Shown: piece by piece, positions 1 through 8,452 of the stretch | How the letters are laid out: each line of letters opens with the position of its first letter | How positions within the stretch are numbered: position 1 is the stretch's first letter | Assembly: GCA_013334865.1 (NCBI GenBank) | Contig: JAAXWS010000009.1 | Span: 54,830 to 118,829 of the forward strand | Direction of reading: 5' to 3' | DNA from: Chlorobiaceae bacterium | GTDB lineage: Bacteria > Bacteroidota > Chlorobiia > Chlorobiales > Chlorobiaceae | Length of the DNA: 64,000 nt | Translations under genes and position numbers: made by a program | Notes under the pieces: generated by a model | What the model was told of the DNA's origin: nothing | The model's input: only the letters and a program-made list of their open reading frames with translations | The model's database searches: none

Positions 1-1
1 G

Positions 2-31
2 CTCGCCGAACAGGTGGCGATGTTTGCATGA
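2..31 (+). CDS. 3' end of an upstream CDS, probably bioB
   Basis: Only the last nine codons (reading LAEQVAMFA, then TGA) are inside the window. The frame is open from the window edge, and its TGA overlaps the ATG of bioF in an ATGA junction, the same coupling used between the following bio genes. From that position it is most likely biotin synthase (bioB), the missing member of the biotin set here. This is inference from context; nine residues cannot identify a protein. Confidence 0.4.
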   Translation, partial: LAEQVAMFA

Positions 32-1239
32 ACGTGACCGGGGATGGCGCGAGGGCTGTATCGATGCCCGTCGAGGAGGAGATCGCCCGTGAGCTCGACG
101 CGCTGAAGGCGAGGCAGCGCTACCGTGTGCTGCCCGATATCGGCGCCCGCGCCGGCCGGTTCATCGAGGTCGGGGGGCGGCAGCTGCTCAACCTCTCCTC
201 GAACGATTACCTCGGTATCGGCGCCGACCGGGAGCTGCTCGACTCCTGGCTGCAACGCCTCGAAGATTCCGGGCTCGATGCCCCGGCCTTCACCAGCGCC
301 TCCTCGCGCCTCCTCACCGGGAACCACCCGTTGTACGGGGAGCTCGAACGCGCCATCGCCGGTGCGTATGGGAGCGAGGCGGCGCTCGTCTTCAACAGCG
401 GCTACCACGCCAATACCGGCATCCTCCCCGCCCTCTGCAACCGGCACGACCTGATCCTCTGCGACCGGCTGAACCACGCCAGCATCATCGACGGCATCCG
501 CATCGCCGAGGCGGAGTACCGGCGATATCGCCATGCGGACATGGATCATCTCGAGGAGCTGCTCGATGCCGCCACGGGGCGCTACCGCCAGGTGTTCCTC
601 GTCACCGAGTCGGTTTTCAGCATGGACGGCGACCTCGTCGACCTCCGGCGCCTCGTCGACCTCAAAAAGCGTTACGGGGCCTTCCTGATCGTCGACGAGG
701 CCCATGGGGTAGGGGCCTACGGCCCGAAGGGGCTCGGCCTGTCCGAGGAGCTCGGCCTTTCGGGCGACATCGACATCGTTGTCGGCACCTTCGGCAAGGC
801 GTTCGCCTCCGCCGGGGCCTACGCGGTCATGCGGGGGATTTTCAGGGAGTACCTCGTCAACACCATGCGCACCCTGATCTTCACGACGGCCCTGCCGCCG
901 GTGTCGGTCGGCTGGAGCCTGGAGACCTTCCGGAGGCAGCTCGGCATGCAGGAGGCCCGGGCCCACCTGCGCGTACTCTCCTCGAAGTTGCGAGATGGGC
1001 TCCGCTCGGCGGGATTCGATGTGCCCGGACAGAGCCAGATCGTGCCGGTGGTGCTCGGCGAGGACAGGAACGCGGTCGCCATGGCCGGGGCCCTTCGCCA
1101 GGAAGGGTTCCACGCCCTGCCGGTGCGGCCTCCGACGGTGCCCGAGAACAGTGCCCGCATGCGCTTTTCGCTTCGAGCGGACCTTCTCATCGAGGATATC
1201 GACGCGCTGGTCGAAACCATGGTGCGGAGGCGGCCGTGA
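28..1239 (+). CDS. bioF: 8-amino-7-oxononanoate synthase BioF
   Basis: PLP enzyme of the alpha-oxoamine synthase family. It condenses pimeloyl-ACP (or pimeloyl-CoA) with alanine to give 8-amino-7-oxononanoate, the first ring-building step of biotin synthesis. The protein has 403 residues, usual for the family. The DEAHGVGAYG segment (about residue 223) supplies the cofactor-binding Asp and His, and GTFGKAFASAGAY holds the Schiff-base lysine at about residue 257. The N-terminal substrate region with NLSSNDYLGI is present. The start ATG overlaps the upstream stop (ATGA), and the TGA overlaps the bioG start. It is cytosolic and part of the operon bio(B)FGCDA. Confidence 0.95.
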   Translation: MNVTGDGARAVSMPVEEEIARELDALKARQRYRVLPDIGARAGRFIEVGGRQLLNLSSNDYLGIGADRELLDSWLQRLEDSGLDAPAFTSASSRLLTGNHPLYGELERAIAGAYGSEAALVFNSGYHANTGILPALCNRHDLILCDRLNHASIIDGIRIAEAEYRRYRHADMDHLEELLDAATGRYRQVFLVTESVFSMDGDLVDLRRLVDLKKRYGAFLIVDEAHGVGAYGPKGLGLSEELGLSGDIDIVVGTFGKAFASAGAYAVMRGIFREYLVNTMRTLIFTTALPPVSVGWSLETFRRQLGMQEARAHLRVLSSKLRDGLRSAGFDVPGQSQIVPVVLGEDRNAVAMAGALRQEGFHALPVRPPTVPENSARMRFSLRADLLIEDIDALVETMVRRRP

Positions 1240-1913
1240 GAGGGGCGTGGATCGTACGGGAGGGGCGGGCATCGCTGCTGCTCCTCTTCAACGGCTGGGG
1301 GATGGACCGCCGGCTCGCCGACTGGATGCGCTCGGCCTGGCCGGACTCCGGGACCCACGACCTCGTCGTGCTCTACGATTACCGCGACCTGCTCCTTCCC
1401 GAAGGGCTTGCCGGGGAGATGGAGCCGTACGGCGCGGTCGACCTCGTCGCCTGGTCGCTGGGCGTCTGGGCGGCGCTCAACGCCGGCCTTGACGGTATCC
1501 GCCGGGCGGTAGCCCTGAACGGCACCCCCTTCCCGATCGACGGGGAGCGGGGCATTCCTCCCGCCACCTTCACGGGCACCCTCGACAACTGGTGCGACGC
1601 GACCCGCAGCCGCTTCGAGCGGCGCATGTTCTCCGGTGTCGAGCGGGACTCCCGCCTTGGCGAGGTGCGTTCCTGCCGGGCGTCAAACGACCAGCAGGAG
1701 GAGCTTCGCGCCATCGCCGGCGCGGTGACGGCATCCGCGCCATCGCCGGCCCCATCATGGCGGTTTTCGAAGGCGGTCGTCGGCGGCCGGGACCTGGTCT
1801 TCCTGCCGGGGAGCCAGCTCGAGGCCTGGCATGGCCTGGAAACCGAAGTGGTCGCCGACATGCCCCATTTCCCGTTTTTCCATCTCGAAGGATGGTCGGA
1901 GGTGCTCGCATGA
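1236..1913 (+). CDS. bioG: BioG-type pimeloyl-ACP methyl ester esterase
   Basis: A 225-residue alpha/beta hydrolase of the DUF452/BioG family. It is expected to cleave pimeloyl-ACP methyl ester, ending the disguised fatty-acid elongation begun by BioC and releasing pimeloyl-ACP for BioF. Visible motifs are LLLFNGWGMD near the N-terminus, the nucleophile elbow AWSLGVW with Ser at about residue 74, and DMPHFPFF with the likely catalytic His at about residue 211. BioG takes the place of the better-known BioH. The gene overlaps bioF (GTGAG junction) and bioC (ATGA), so translation is probably coupled. The family call rests on motif recognition plus its position directly before bioC. Confidence 0.85.
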   Translation: MRGAWIVREGRASLLLLFNGWGMDRRLADWMRSAWPDSGTHDLVVLYDYRDLLLPEGLAGEMEPYGAVDLVAWSLGVWAALNAGLDGIRRAVALNGTPFPIDGERGIPPATFTGTLDNWCDATRSRFERRMFSGVERDSRLGEVRSCRASNDQQEELRAIAGAVTASAPSPAPSWRFSKAVVGGRDLVFLPGSQLEAWHGLETEVVADMPHFPFFHLEGWSEVLA

Positions 1914-2692
1914 GCGCCCTTCCCGACAAGCAGCTGGTCTGTCGCCGCTTCGGCCGCTCGCTGGAGACCTACCGCCAGAGCGCGGTGGTGCAGAGGGTGA
2001 TGGCTTCGAGGCTGGTCGGGCTGGTCGGCCGCTCGGGCGCCCCCTCCCATTTCGACAGGGTGCTCGAGGTCGGCGCGGGTTCGGCCATCCTGACCTCTGA
2101 ACTGCTTGCCAGCCATTCGGTCGGCACCTATGTCGCCAACGACCTGGTTCCGGGGAGCAGGGAGTTCGTCATGCAGGCTTTCGACGGGCGGGATGTCGGC
2201 GAGGGGCTTTTCCTCGAGGGGGATATCGAACGCCTCGACCCGCTCCCGCAGGGGCTCGACCTGGTGGTGTCGAACGCCACCGTGCAATGGCTGCACGACC
2301 TCGGGGCCTTCTTCGAACGGATGGCCTCGGCGCTGCTCCCGGGAGGCCTGCTTGCCTTCAGCACCTTCGGCGCCGGCAACATGCGGGAGATCGCGGCCCT
2401 CGAAGGGGTCTCGTTGCCTTACCGGACGCCCGGCGAGATCGCGGCGCTCTCCGGCGGCAGCTTCGAGACGCTCTGCATCGAGGAGGAGGAGCGGCGACTG
2501 GAGTTCGTTTCGCCGGAAGCCGTGCTCCGCCATATCCGCCAGACCGGGGTGAACGGCGTCGCCGGCTGCGCGTGGACCCGGACACGGTACCAGCAGTTCC
2601 TGCACCGTTACCGCACCTCGTTTCCCTTCGGTGGCGGCGTCGGGCTGACCTATCATCCCGTGTACTGCTGTTTCAGGAGGAGGCAATCATGA
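1910..2692 (+). CDS. bioC: Malonyl-ACP O-methyltransferase BioC
   Basis: SAM-dependent class I methyltransferase that methylates the free carboxyl of malonyl-ACP so that the fatty acid synthase can build a pimeloyl chain. Of several in-frame starts, the ATG at 1910 was chosen because it overlaps the bioG TGA (ATGA) and begins MSALPDKQLVCRRFGRSLETY, like BioC N-termini; this gives 260 residues. SAM motif I (VLEVGAGSAIL) is at residues 51-61, and VVSNATVQWL is the family's motif IV region. The open frame continues upstream to 1592, but that part is antisense or out-of-frame bioG. The stop overlaps bioD. Confidence 0.92.
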   Translation: MSALPDKQLVCRRFGRSLETYRQSAVVQRVMASRLVGLVGRSGAPSHFDRVLEVGAGSAILTSELLASHSVGTYVANDLVPGSREFVMQAFDGRDVGEGLFLEGDIERLDPLPQGLDLVVSNATVQWLHDLGAFFERMASALLPGGLLAFSTFGAGNMREIAALEGVSLPYRTPGEIAALSGGSFETLCIEEEERRLEFVSPEAVLRHIRQTGVNGVAGCAWTRTRYQQFLHRYRTSFPFGGGVGLTYHPVYCCFRRRQS

Positions 2693-3369
2693 AAGGACGG
2701 GTGATCGCCGTGTCGGGCATCGACACCGGTATCGGCAAGACGGTGGCCACGGGCCATATCGCCAGGGTGCTGTCGTCGACGGGGGCCAGGGTCATCACCC
2801 AGAAGGTCGCCCAGACGGGATGCGAGGGCATCTCGGGTGACATCGCCGTTCACCGGGAGATCATGGGCATCGGCCTGCAGGAGGTCGACCTGGACGGCAC
2901 GACCTGCCCCTACGTGTTCGGCTACCCGGCCTCGCCCCACCTTGCCGCGTCCATGGAGGGCAAGGAGATCGACCTGCTCGCAATCCGGCGGGCGACCTTC
3001 ATCCTGCAGAAGCGCTACGACCTCGTGCTACTCGAGGGGGCGGGGGGCCTGCTCGTCCCCCTGAACGAGAACCGGCTGTTCGCCGACTACCTCCGCGACG
3101 CCGGCTACGGACTGGTGCTGGTCACCTCCCCCCGTCTCGGCAGCATCAATCACACCCTGCTGTCGATCGAGGCATGCCGGTCGAGGGGCATCGAGCTCAG
3201 GGCGCTCGTCTATAACCGTTACGGCCAGGAGGCCGGCCCCGTCGCCGTCGACACCCGCCGGGTGATCGAGCGGAGCCTCAGGCACTACGGCCTCAGCGGG
3301 GTCCCGGTACTCGACCTTGGCGCCGACGGATTTTCCCCGGATGACGCATCCTGGATTGCCGGCTTCTGA
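2689..3369 (+). CDS. bioD: Dethiobiotin synthetase BioD
   Basis: ATP-dependent carboxylase that closes the ureido ring of dethiobiotin from 7,8-diaminopelargonate and CO2. The ATG at 2689 overlaps the bioC TGA and has an AGGAGG Shine-Dalgarno just upstream (2677-2682), giving 226 residues. The P-loop [10 protein letters not shown] is at residues 9-18, and [12 protein letters not shown] is the conserved GAGG segment. In the operon it sits after bioC and before bioA; bioA acts one step earlier in the pathway, so gene order does not follow reaction order. Confidence 0.95.
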   Translation: MKGRVIAVSGIDTGIGKTVATGHIARVLSSTGARVITQKVAQTGCEGISGDIAVHREIMGIGLQEVDLDGTTCPYVFGYPASPHLAASMEGKEIDLLAIRRATFILQKRYDLVLLEGAGGLLVPLNENRLFADYLRDAGYGLVLVTSPRLGSINHTLLSIEACRSRGIELRALVYNRYGQEAGPVAVDTRRVIERSLRHYGLSGVPVLDLGADGFSPDDASWIAGF

Positions 3370-3388
3370 ACCTCTCGTTACCACACGC

Positions 3389-4669
3389 ATGATGAACCTC
3401 GATTTCGACCGCCGGCACCTCTGGCACCCGTATACTTCCATGTACGACCCGCTGCCGGTCTACCCGGTCGCCGGGGCGGAAGGGGCGACGATCCTGCTCG
3501 AGGACGGGCGCCGGCTCGTCGACGGCATGTCCTCGTGGTGGGCGGCGATCCACGGCTACAACCACCCGGTGCTCAACCGTGCGGTCACGGAGCAGCTCGG
3601 GCGCATGAGCCATGTCATGTTCGGCGGGCTGACGCACGAGCCGGCCATCGAGCTCGGCAAGCTGCTCGTCGGCCTCCTTCCGGAGCCGCTCGACCGGGTC
3701 TTCTTCTGCGACTCCGGTTCGGTGGCGGTCGAGGTTGCCGTCAAGATGGCCCTGCAGTACTGGCAGGCCGTGGGGCAGCCTGCCAAGCGCCGGCTCCTTA
3801 CGGTCCGCAACGGCTACCACGGAGACACCTTCATGGCCATGTCGGTGTGCGATCCGGTCACGGGCATGCACGGCCTTTTCAACGGGGTGCTGGCCGAACA
3901 GCTCTTCGCGGAAGCCCCTTCCTGCGGCTTCGACGAGCCCTGGAGGGAGGAGTCCATCGATGGCTTGCGAGGCCTCCTCGAACAGCACGGCCAAGAGCTC
4001 GCGGCGGTGGTCATCGAACCCATCGTGCAGGGGGCGGGGGGGATGCGTTTCTATTCCCCGCACTACCTCCAACGGCTCCGCGAGCTCTGCACGGAGCATG
4101 GCGTCCTGCTCATTTTCGACGAGATCGCGACGGGATTCGGACGTACGGGACAGATGTTCGCCATGGAGCACGCGGGTGTCGTGCCGGACATCGTCTGCGT
4201 CGGCAAGGCCCTGACCGGGGGCTACCTGACCCTCGCGGCAACGGTCGCTACCGGCCATGTCGCGGAGACGATTTCGGCCGGCGAGCCGGGACTTTTCATG
4301 CACGGGCCCACCTTCATGGCCAACCCGCTCGCCTGCGCGGCGGCCGTCGCCAGCATCGGCCTCTTGCAGAGAGGGGACTGGAGGTCCGGGGTGCTCGGCA
4401 TCGAGCGCCGGCTTCGGGAGGGGCTCGCCCCGTGCGCCGCCATCGACGGGGTGCGGGATGTCAGGGTGCTCGGCGCCATCGGCGTGGTTGATCTCGAGCG
4501 TCCGGTGGAGATGGGCAGGATCCAGAAGCGTTTCGTCGACAGGGGGGTCTGGGTGCGCCCCTTCGGCCGCCTGGTTTACCTCATGCCCCCGTTCATCGTC
4601 GGAGATGCGGAACTTGCCTTGCTTACCTCGGCCGTCTGCGAGGTGGTGGAGGAGGAGTTGAAGGACTAA
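3389..4669 (+). CDS. bioA: Adenosylmethionine--8-amino-7-oxononanoate aminotransferase BioA
   Basis: Class III PLP aminotransferase that uses SAM as amino donor to make 7,8-diaminopelargonate. The likely start is one of two adjacent ATGs (3389 or 3392), giving [18 protein letters not shown] and 426 residues, the usual length; the frame is open back to 3317 inside bio[10 protein letters not shown] is a BioA hallmark. The [11 protein letters not shown] segment and [10 protein letters not shown] (Schiff-base Lys at about residue 273) are present. The protein ends in ...LKD, and its last Asp codon and TAA stop are part of a GGACTAAAA unit of the 9-nt repeat array that follows. It is the last gene of the biotin operon. 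Confidence 0.95.
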   Translation: MMNLDFDRRHLWHPYTSMYDPLPVYPVAGAEGATILLEDGRRLVDGMSSWWAAIHGYNHPVLNRAVTEQLGRMSHVMFGGLTHEPAIELGKLLVGLLPEPLDRVFFCDSGSVAVEVAVKMALQYWQAVGQPAKRRLLTVRNGYHGDTFMAMSVCDPVTGMHGLFNGVLAEQLFAEAPSCGFDEPWREESIDGLRGLLEQHGQELAAVVIEPIVQGAGGMRFYSPHYLQRLRELCTEHGVLLIFDEIATGFGRTGQMFAMEHAGVVPDIVCVGKALTGGYLTLAATVATGHVAETISAGEPGLFMHGPTFMANPLACAAAVASIGLLQRGDWRSGVLGIERRLREGLAPCAAIDGVRDVRVLGAIGVVDLERPVEMGRIQKRFVDRGVWVRPFGRLVYLMPPFIVGDAELALLTSAVCEVVEEELKD

Positions 4670-4750
4670 AATGACAACAGGGACAGCAATGCAGGAGAAA
4701 AATATCCCTATATTTTACCTATTGTCCTTGTAGTCCTTCAAGTCCTTTCC
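4663..4750. repeat. 9-nt repeat array A, inverted pair (bioA-acyl-CoA ligase gap)
   Basis: Left arm in exact 9-nt phase: GGACTAAAA (4663), TGACAACAG (4672), GGACAGCAA (4681), TGCAGGAGA (4690). After about 20 nt of A/T-rich spacer the right arm carries CTATTGTCC (4719), TTGTAGTCC (4728) and TTCAAGTCC (4737), the reverse-complement consensus. The array starts inside the last codons of bioA and ends 9 nt before the next ATG. The two arms can pair into a hairpin. It belongs to the same family as arrays B to E. Confidence 0.85.
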
Positions 4751-4759
4751 TTCTTTTTT

Positions 4760-6448
4760 ATGACCGAACGGCCCTGGTTCAGGAATTACGACGAGGGTGT
4801 GCCGCGCTCCCTCAAGCCCTATCCGGAGCATACCCTGCTCGACGTCCTCCGCGAAACCGTGAAGTCGGGACGGGGCGACGACCCGGCCCTGCTGTTCCAG
4901 GGCACGAAGATATCTTACCGTGAACTGGATCTCCAGAGCGGCGCATTCGCTTCGGGCCTCGTGGCCGCAGGGGTCCGCAAGGGTGACCGGGTCGCCATCG
5001 TCATGCCAAACTCTCCGCAGATGATCATCGCCGAGTTCGGCATCTGGAAGGCTGGTGGCGTGGTCGTTCCGATCAACCCGCTCTATACCGGGCACGAGCT
5101 GGAGTACGCCATTTCCGAGTGCGGTGCCGAAACCGCGGTCGTGCTCTCCCTTTTCTATGCCAAGGTGAGCGAAATCAGGAAGGGCACCCCGCTGAAACGG
5201 ATCGTTTCGTCGAACATCAAGGAGTACCTGCCGCCGCTCAAGCGAATGCTCTTCACGCTGCTCAAGGAGGCCAGGGAGGGGCACCGGGCCAGCATCGCCC
5301 GCGGGGACTTCGAGATGCAGGCGATGATCTCCGCCCATGCGGGCAAGGCCCCCAGCGTCGCCGTCACCCATGACGACCCTGCCGTTTTCATGTTTTCGGG
5401 CGGGACGACCGGCAGGCCCAAGTGCGCCATCGGCCGCCATCAGGCCATGGTCATCTCCGGCATGCAGATCAGCAAATGGTTCGGCGTGGTGCTTTCGACC
5501 CGCGAGGACAGCATCATCCTCAACATGCCGCTGTTCCATGTCTACGGCCAGCTCGGCATCATGACCGCCGGCCTGGTCCGGAACTACCCCCTCATCCTGG
5601 TGCCGAACCCCAAGGACATCGATGGCCTGCTCCAGCTCATCAAATCGCAGAAACCGGCCGTCCTGCCGGGCGTGCCGACGCTTTTCAACGCCCTTGCCGC
5701 CCACCCGAAACTCCAGAAGGACCATACCCTCCTCAAGTCCATCAAGCTGATCGTTTCAGGCGCGTCGCCGCTGCACCTCGAGACCCGGCAGCGCTTCGAA
5801 TCGATGACCGGTGCCCGGATCATCGAAGCATACGGAATGACCGAATCGATGCTGGCCTCGGTCTTTACCCCGGTGCTGGGCAAGAAGAAGAACGGAGCGG
5901 TCGGCGTTCCCGGCCCCGATGTCGACATCCGCATCGTCGATGCCGACGATAGCGGCATCGACCTTCCTTCAGGGGCGGTCGGAGAGGTCGTCCTGCAGGC
6001 CCCGCAGCTCATGGATGGGTACTGGAACAACCCTGCCGAGACCGAGGGGATGCTCCGCAACGGGTGGCTCCACACCGGTGACCTCGGCTACCTCGACGAG
6101 GACGGGTTCCTGTTCATCGTGGACCGCAAGAAGGACCTGATCAAGCCGAGCGGTTTCCAGGTTTGGCCGCGCGAGGTCGAGGAGGTCATCGCCAACCATC
6201 CGTCGGTGCTCGAGGTCGGCGTGGCCGGCGTACCGGACGACAGGAGGGGCGAGGCCGTCAAGGCGTGGGTGGTGCTGCGGAACGGCTATCAACTTCCCGT
6301 CGAGGAGCTGCAGGAACACTGCCGGAAGGAGCTGGCCGCCTACAAGGTCCCCAACCACATCGAGTTCCGCGACGCCCTCCCGAAATCGCATATCGGCAAG
6401 GTCCTCCGCCGCCAGCTGGTCGAGGAGCACAATTCCTTGGGGAAGTAA
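4760..6448 (+). CDS. Long-chain fatty acid--CoA ligase (FadD-like)
   Basis: AMP-forming acyl-CoA synthetase of the ANL superfamily, 562 residues, a normal length for FadD-like enzymes. The P-loop-like motif SGGTTGRPK lies at about residue 214. Further motifs are EAYGMTES (A5), TGDLGYLDEDGFLFIVDRKKD (A7-A8), and near the C-terminus KSHIGKVLRR with the adenylation Lys at about residue 547. It probably activates exogenous or turnover fatty acids at the membrane; the exact chain length cannot be read from sequence. The gene stands alone between repeat arrays A and B, with a poor Shine-Dalgarno because the 5' flank is the repeat arm. Confidence 0.85.
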   Translation: MTERPWFRNYDEGVPRSLKPYPEHTLLDVLRETVKSGRGDDPALLFQGTKISYRELDLQSGAFASGLVAAGVRKGDRVAIVMPNSPQMIIAEFGIWKAGGVVVPINPLYTGHELEYAISECGAETAVVLSLFYAKVSEIRKGTPLKRIVSSNIKEYLPPLKRMLFTLLKEAREGHRASIARGDFEMQAMISAHAGKAPSVAVTHDDPAVFMFSGGTTGRPKCAIGRHQAMVISGMQISKWFGVVLSTREDSIILNMPLFHVYGQLGIMTAGLVRNYPLILVPNPKDIDGLLQLIKSQKPAVLPGVPTLFNALAAHPKLQKDHTLLKSIKLIVSGASPLHLETRQRFESMTGARIIEAYGMTESMLASVFTPVLGKKKNGAVGVPGPDVDIRIVDADDSGIDLPSGAVGEVVLQAPQLMDGYWNNPAETEGMLRNGWLHTGDLGYLDEDGFLFIVDRKKDLIKPSGFQVWPREVEEVIANHPSVLEVGVAGVPDDRRGEAVKAWVVLRNGYQLPVEELQEHCRKELAAYKVPNHIEFRDALPKSHIGKVLRRQLVEEHNSLGK

Positions 6449-6524
6449 GGACATAAAGGACAGCAGGGACTGCAAGGACAACAGGGGGAATTTCCCTTTA
6501 TTTTCCTTTCACTCCTTTTTCCTG
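6449..6524. repeat. 9-nt repeat array B, inverted pair (acyl-CoA ligase-4HB gene)
   Basis: Begins directly after the TAA of the acyl-CoA ligase: GGACATAAA (6449), GGACAGCAG (6458), GGACTGCAA (6467), GGACAACAG (6476), four units in perfect phase. The opposing arm is degenerate (units ending TCC at 6506 and 6515) and overlaps the last codons of the minus-strand four-helix-bundle gene, which ends ...HRKKE and then TGA inside the arm. It is one of two arrays flanking that gene. Confidence 0.85.
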
Positions 6525-7066
6525 TGCTGTATCCGGGCCCTGGTTATGCGTTCACGGATGCCGCCGTTTTTCAGGAACTCCTGTTCGATTTTCCGGATCT
6601 GCCGCGAGAGTAAAAAACTGCAGACCTTGATCAGCCCGATTATGACATTGGCCGAGATTTCGGGGTCTTCGTACTCGATCCCTTTGCGGAACGTCTCGTA
6701 TTCCGCATCAGGAAGGCGATTGAGTTCCCGGAGCCTGCGTGTGTAAGGGTGTGAGGAATTCCATTCGGCATAGCGGTTCACACGGAGGAAATCCCGGTAA
6801 TCGGCCAGCAGTTCTTCAAGGCTCGCCCTGGCGACGTTCGTCAGCTTGACCTCTGACTCTTTGGAGGTTCCCGACGCCATGCTGCCTTCGATGATGTTCT
6901 GCTTGCCCGATCGAGCAGCCTGGACCATCTGGTCGACCGTACGATCACGCCTGTCGAAAAAACGACCGGTAAAGTACACGGTGGCGTCGTAGATGATTTC
7001 AGCCTTTCGGTACGAAAGCAGGTTCCTGTAGCCGCCATGCCTGGGAATGAAACCTTCGGGGTCCAT
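6509..7066 (-). CDS. Four-helix-bundle suffix-domain protein (S23/Avd-like)
   Basis: 185-residue soluble, charged, helix-rich protein. It matches the four-helix-bundle family related to the 23S rRNA intervening-sequence protein (S23) and the Avd accessory protein of diversity-generating retroelements, in the longer form with an N-terminal FIPRHGGYRNLLSYRKAEII segment. The core reads FFDRRDRTVDQMVQAARSG, KQNIIEGS and LADYRDFLRVN; the last third is basic. The S23/Avd relatives form pentameric rings that bind nucleic acid, but the role of this branch is not established. No reverse transcriptase or variable repeat pair lies nearby. The gene is antisense to its neighbours and flanked on both sides by 9-nt arrays (B and C), unlike anything else in the window. 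Confidence 0.75.
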   Translation of the reverse strand: MDPEGFIPRHGGYRNLLSYRKAEIIYDATVYFTGRFFDRRDRTVDQMVQAARSGKQNIIEGSMASGTSKESEVKLTNVARASLEELLADYRDFLRVNRYAEWNSSHPYTRRLRELNRLPDAEYETFRKGIEYEDPEISANVIIGLIKVCSFLLSRQIRKIEQEFLKNGGIRERITRARIQHRKKE

Positions 7067-7100
7067 GAAAATGCCGATATGTTGGGGTAAAAGGCCTTAA

Positions 7101-7246
7101 GTACTGCAGGGACTGAAAGGACTTCAATGACATGATATGGATATTGCCTATCCAAAGCTCACTTCGGAATATTTTGCATGTATTATTTTTTTCTGTAGTC
7201 CCTGTAGTCCCTGTAGTCCTTGCTGTCCTTGACCTCCTTTTCTTCC
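7101..7246. repeat. 9-nt repeat array C, inverted pair (4HB gene-methyltransferase)
   Basis: Left arm: GTACTGCAG (7101), GGACTGAAA (7110), GGACTTCAA (7119), TGACATGAT (7128). After about 55 nt of A/T-rich spacer, the right arm is the best array in the window: CTGTAGTCC three times in tandem (7193, 7202, 7211), then TTGCTGTCC (7220), TTGACCTCC (7229) and TTTTCTTCC (7238). It stops 3 nt before the ATG of the methyltransferase gene. It lies upstream of the start of the four-helix-bundle gene, so it could carry that gene's leader. Confidence 0.9.
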
Positions 7247-7249
7247 GCC

Positions 7250-8452
7250 ATGACCTTCGATGAACTTCACGCCCTGCGGGACCCCGCGGTCCTCGCCCTT
7301 GTCGAGGCCCATGCCCATGAGGATCCCGCGGCGTTCGCCATGAGGTTCCACGGCCGGACGGATCTGCCGGTCCGCGCCATGGCCGAGCAGATCGCCTGCC
7401 GGCGGAAGGCCGTCCGTAAGCTCCCGTCGCTCTCCCGCCACCCCCTCCTCTACACCGCACTCTCCCTCGAACAGGCTTCGGGCGAGCGAACCGCCGAATG
7501 GAAGGCGGGGCTCCTGCAGGGGCGGCGCCTCATCGACCTGACCGGAGGGCTCGGCATCGACGACCTTTTCTTTGCCCGCAGCTTCGAGCGAGTCGTCGCC
7601 TGCGAGCGTGACCCGGTGCTTTCCTCCATAGCGGCGGCCAACTGCGAGGCGATGGGCGTCATGAACGTCGAGCCGCTGGTGGGCGAGAGCGGCGGGCTGC
7701 TCGCCGGATTTCCGGACGATGCGTTCGACTGGGTGTATGTCGATCCGGCACGGCGCGAGGCGGGCGGGCGCTCCGTCGGGCTCGAGGCGACGAGCCCGGA
7801 TGTGGTGAAGCTGCACGACCTTATGCTCAGGAAGGCGGCGAAGGCCTGCATCAAGGCCTCGCCGGCGCTCGAAACCTCCGTCCTGCAGGAGAAGCTGCCG
7901 GCGCTCGATTCGGTGGTCGTGGTGTCGGTAGGCGGCGAGTGCAAGGAGACGCTGCTGCTGCTCGACCGGCAGCAGCAGCAGGGCGTGCCGCCCATGGTCA
8001 CGGCGGTCTGCCTTGACGAAGGTGGCGGGTCGTACAGGATTTCATCGGAGTCGAGCGCACGCCCGGAACGGATCGTGGCCAAAGGGGCGGGCCGGTGGTT
8101 CTACGAGCCGGATGCGGCCATCATCAGGGCCCGGCTGACGGCGGAGCTGGCAGAGCGGCTGGGGCTCGAATTCCTGAACGGGTCGGTCGACTACCTTACC
8201 TCGGAGCGGTACGCCGAAAACTTTCCAGGCCGGAGCTTCAGGGTCGAGGCGTGCCTGCCGTACCGCCCGAAGAGCCTGAAGGCGGAACTTGCCCGCATGG
8301 GCGTCACGGGGGCTGCCATCCAGCGCAGGGACTTTCCGCTCTCCCCCGAACAGATACGAAAGCAGTTCCGGCTCCGTGAGGGCAGCGATGTTTACCTTTT
8401 TTTCACCAAGGATGCGTCAGGTGGCCTGGTGTTCCTGGTCTGCCGAAAATAA
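7250..8452 (+). CDS. Class I SAM-dependent methyltransferase with THUMP-like domain
   Basis: 400 residues from the ATG at 7250; the frame is open upstream to 7220, but that part is repeat array. The N-terminal 90 residues are helical. The SAM site LIDLTGGLGID is at residues 94-104 and the catalytic-loop motif VYVDPARR starts near residue 163. The C-terminal part (about 300-400, ending YLFFTKDASGGLVFLVCRK) resembles the THUMP-like domain of putative RNA methyltransferases in Bacteroidota and Chlorobiota. The substrate is unknown; an RNA is likely from the family. Its 3' end overlaps the convergent ppx/gppA gene by 61 nt. Confidence 0.75.
   Translation: MTFDELHALRDPAVLALVEAHAHEDPAAFAMRFHGRTDLPVRAMAEQIACRRKAVRKLPSLSRHPLLYTALSLEQASGERTAEWKAGLLQGRRLIDLTGGLGIDDLFFARSFERVVACERDPVLSSIAAANCEAMGVMNVEPLVGESGGLLAGFPDDAFDWVYVDPARREAGGRSVGLEATSPDVVKLHDLMLRKAAKACIKASPALETSVLQEKLPALDSVVVVSVGGECKETLLLLDRQQQQGVPPMVTAVCLDEGGGSYRISSESSARPERIVAKGAGRWFYEPDAAIIRARLTAELAERLGLEFLNGSVDYLTSERYAENFPGRSFRVEACLPYRPKSLKAELARMGVTGAAIQRRDFPLSPEQIRKQFRLREGSDVYLFFTKDASGGLVFLVCRK

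Noticed and set aside
1379..2686. Long antisense frame across bioG/bioC (435 codons)
   Set aside because: It mirrors high-GC coding sequence on the other strand; composition is Arg/Gly/Pro/His-rich and matches no family. Many similar antisense frames were dropped for the same reason.
6449..7246. Diversity-generating retroelement
   Set aside because: The four-helix-bundle protein is Avd-like, but there is no reverse transcriptase and no template/variable repeat pair with adenine-specific changes.
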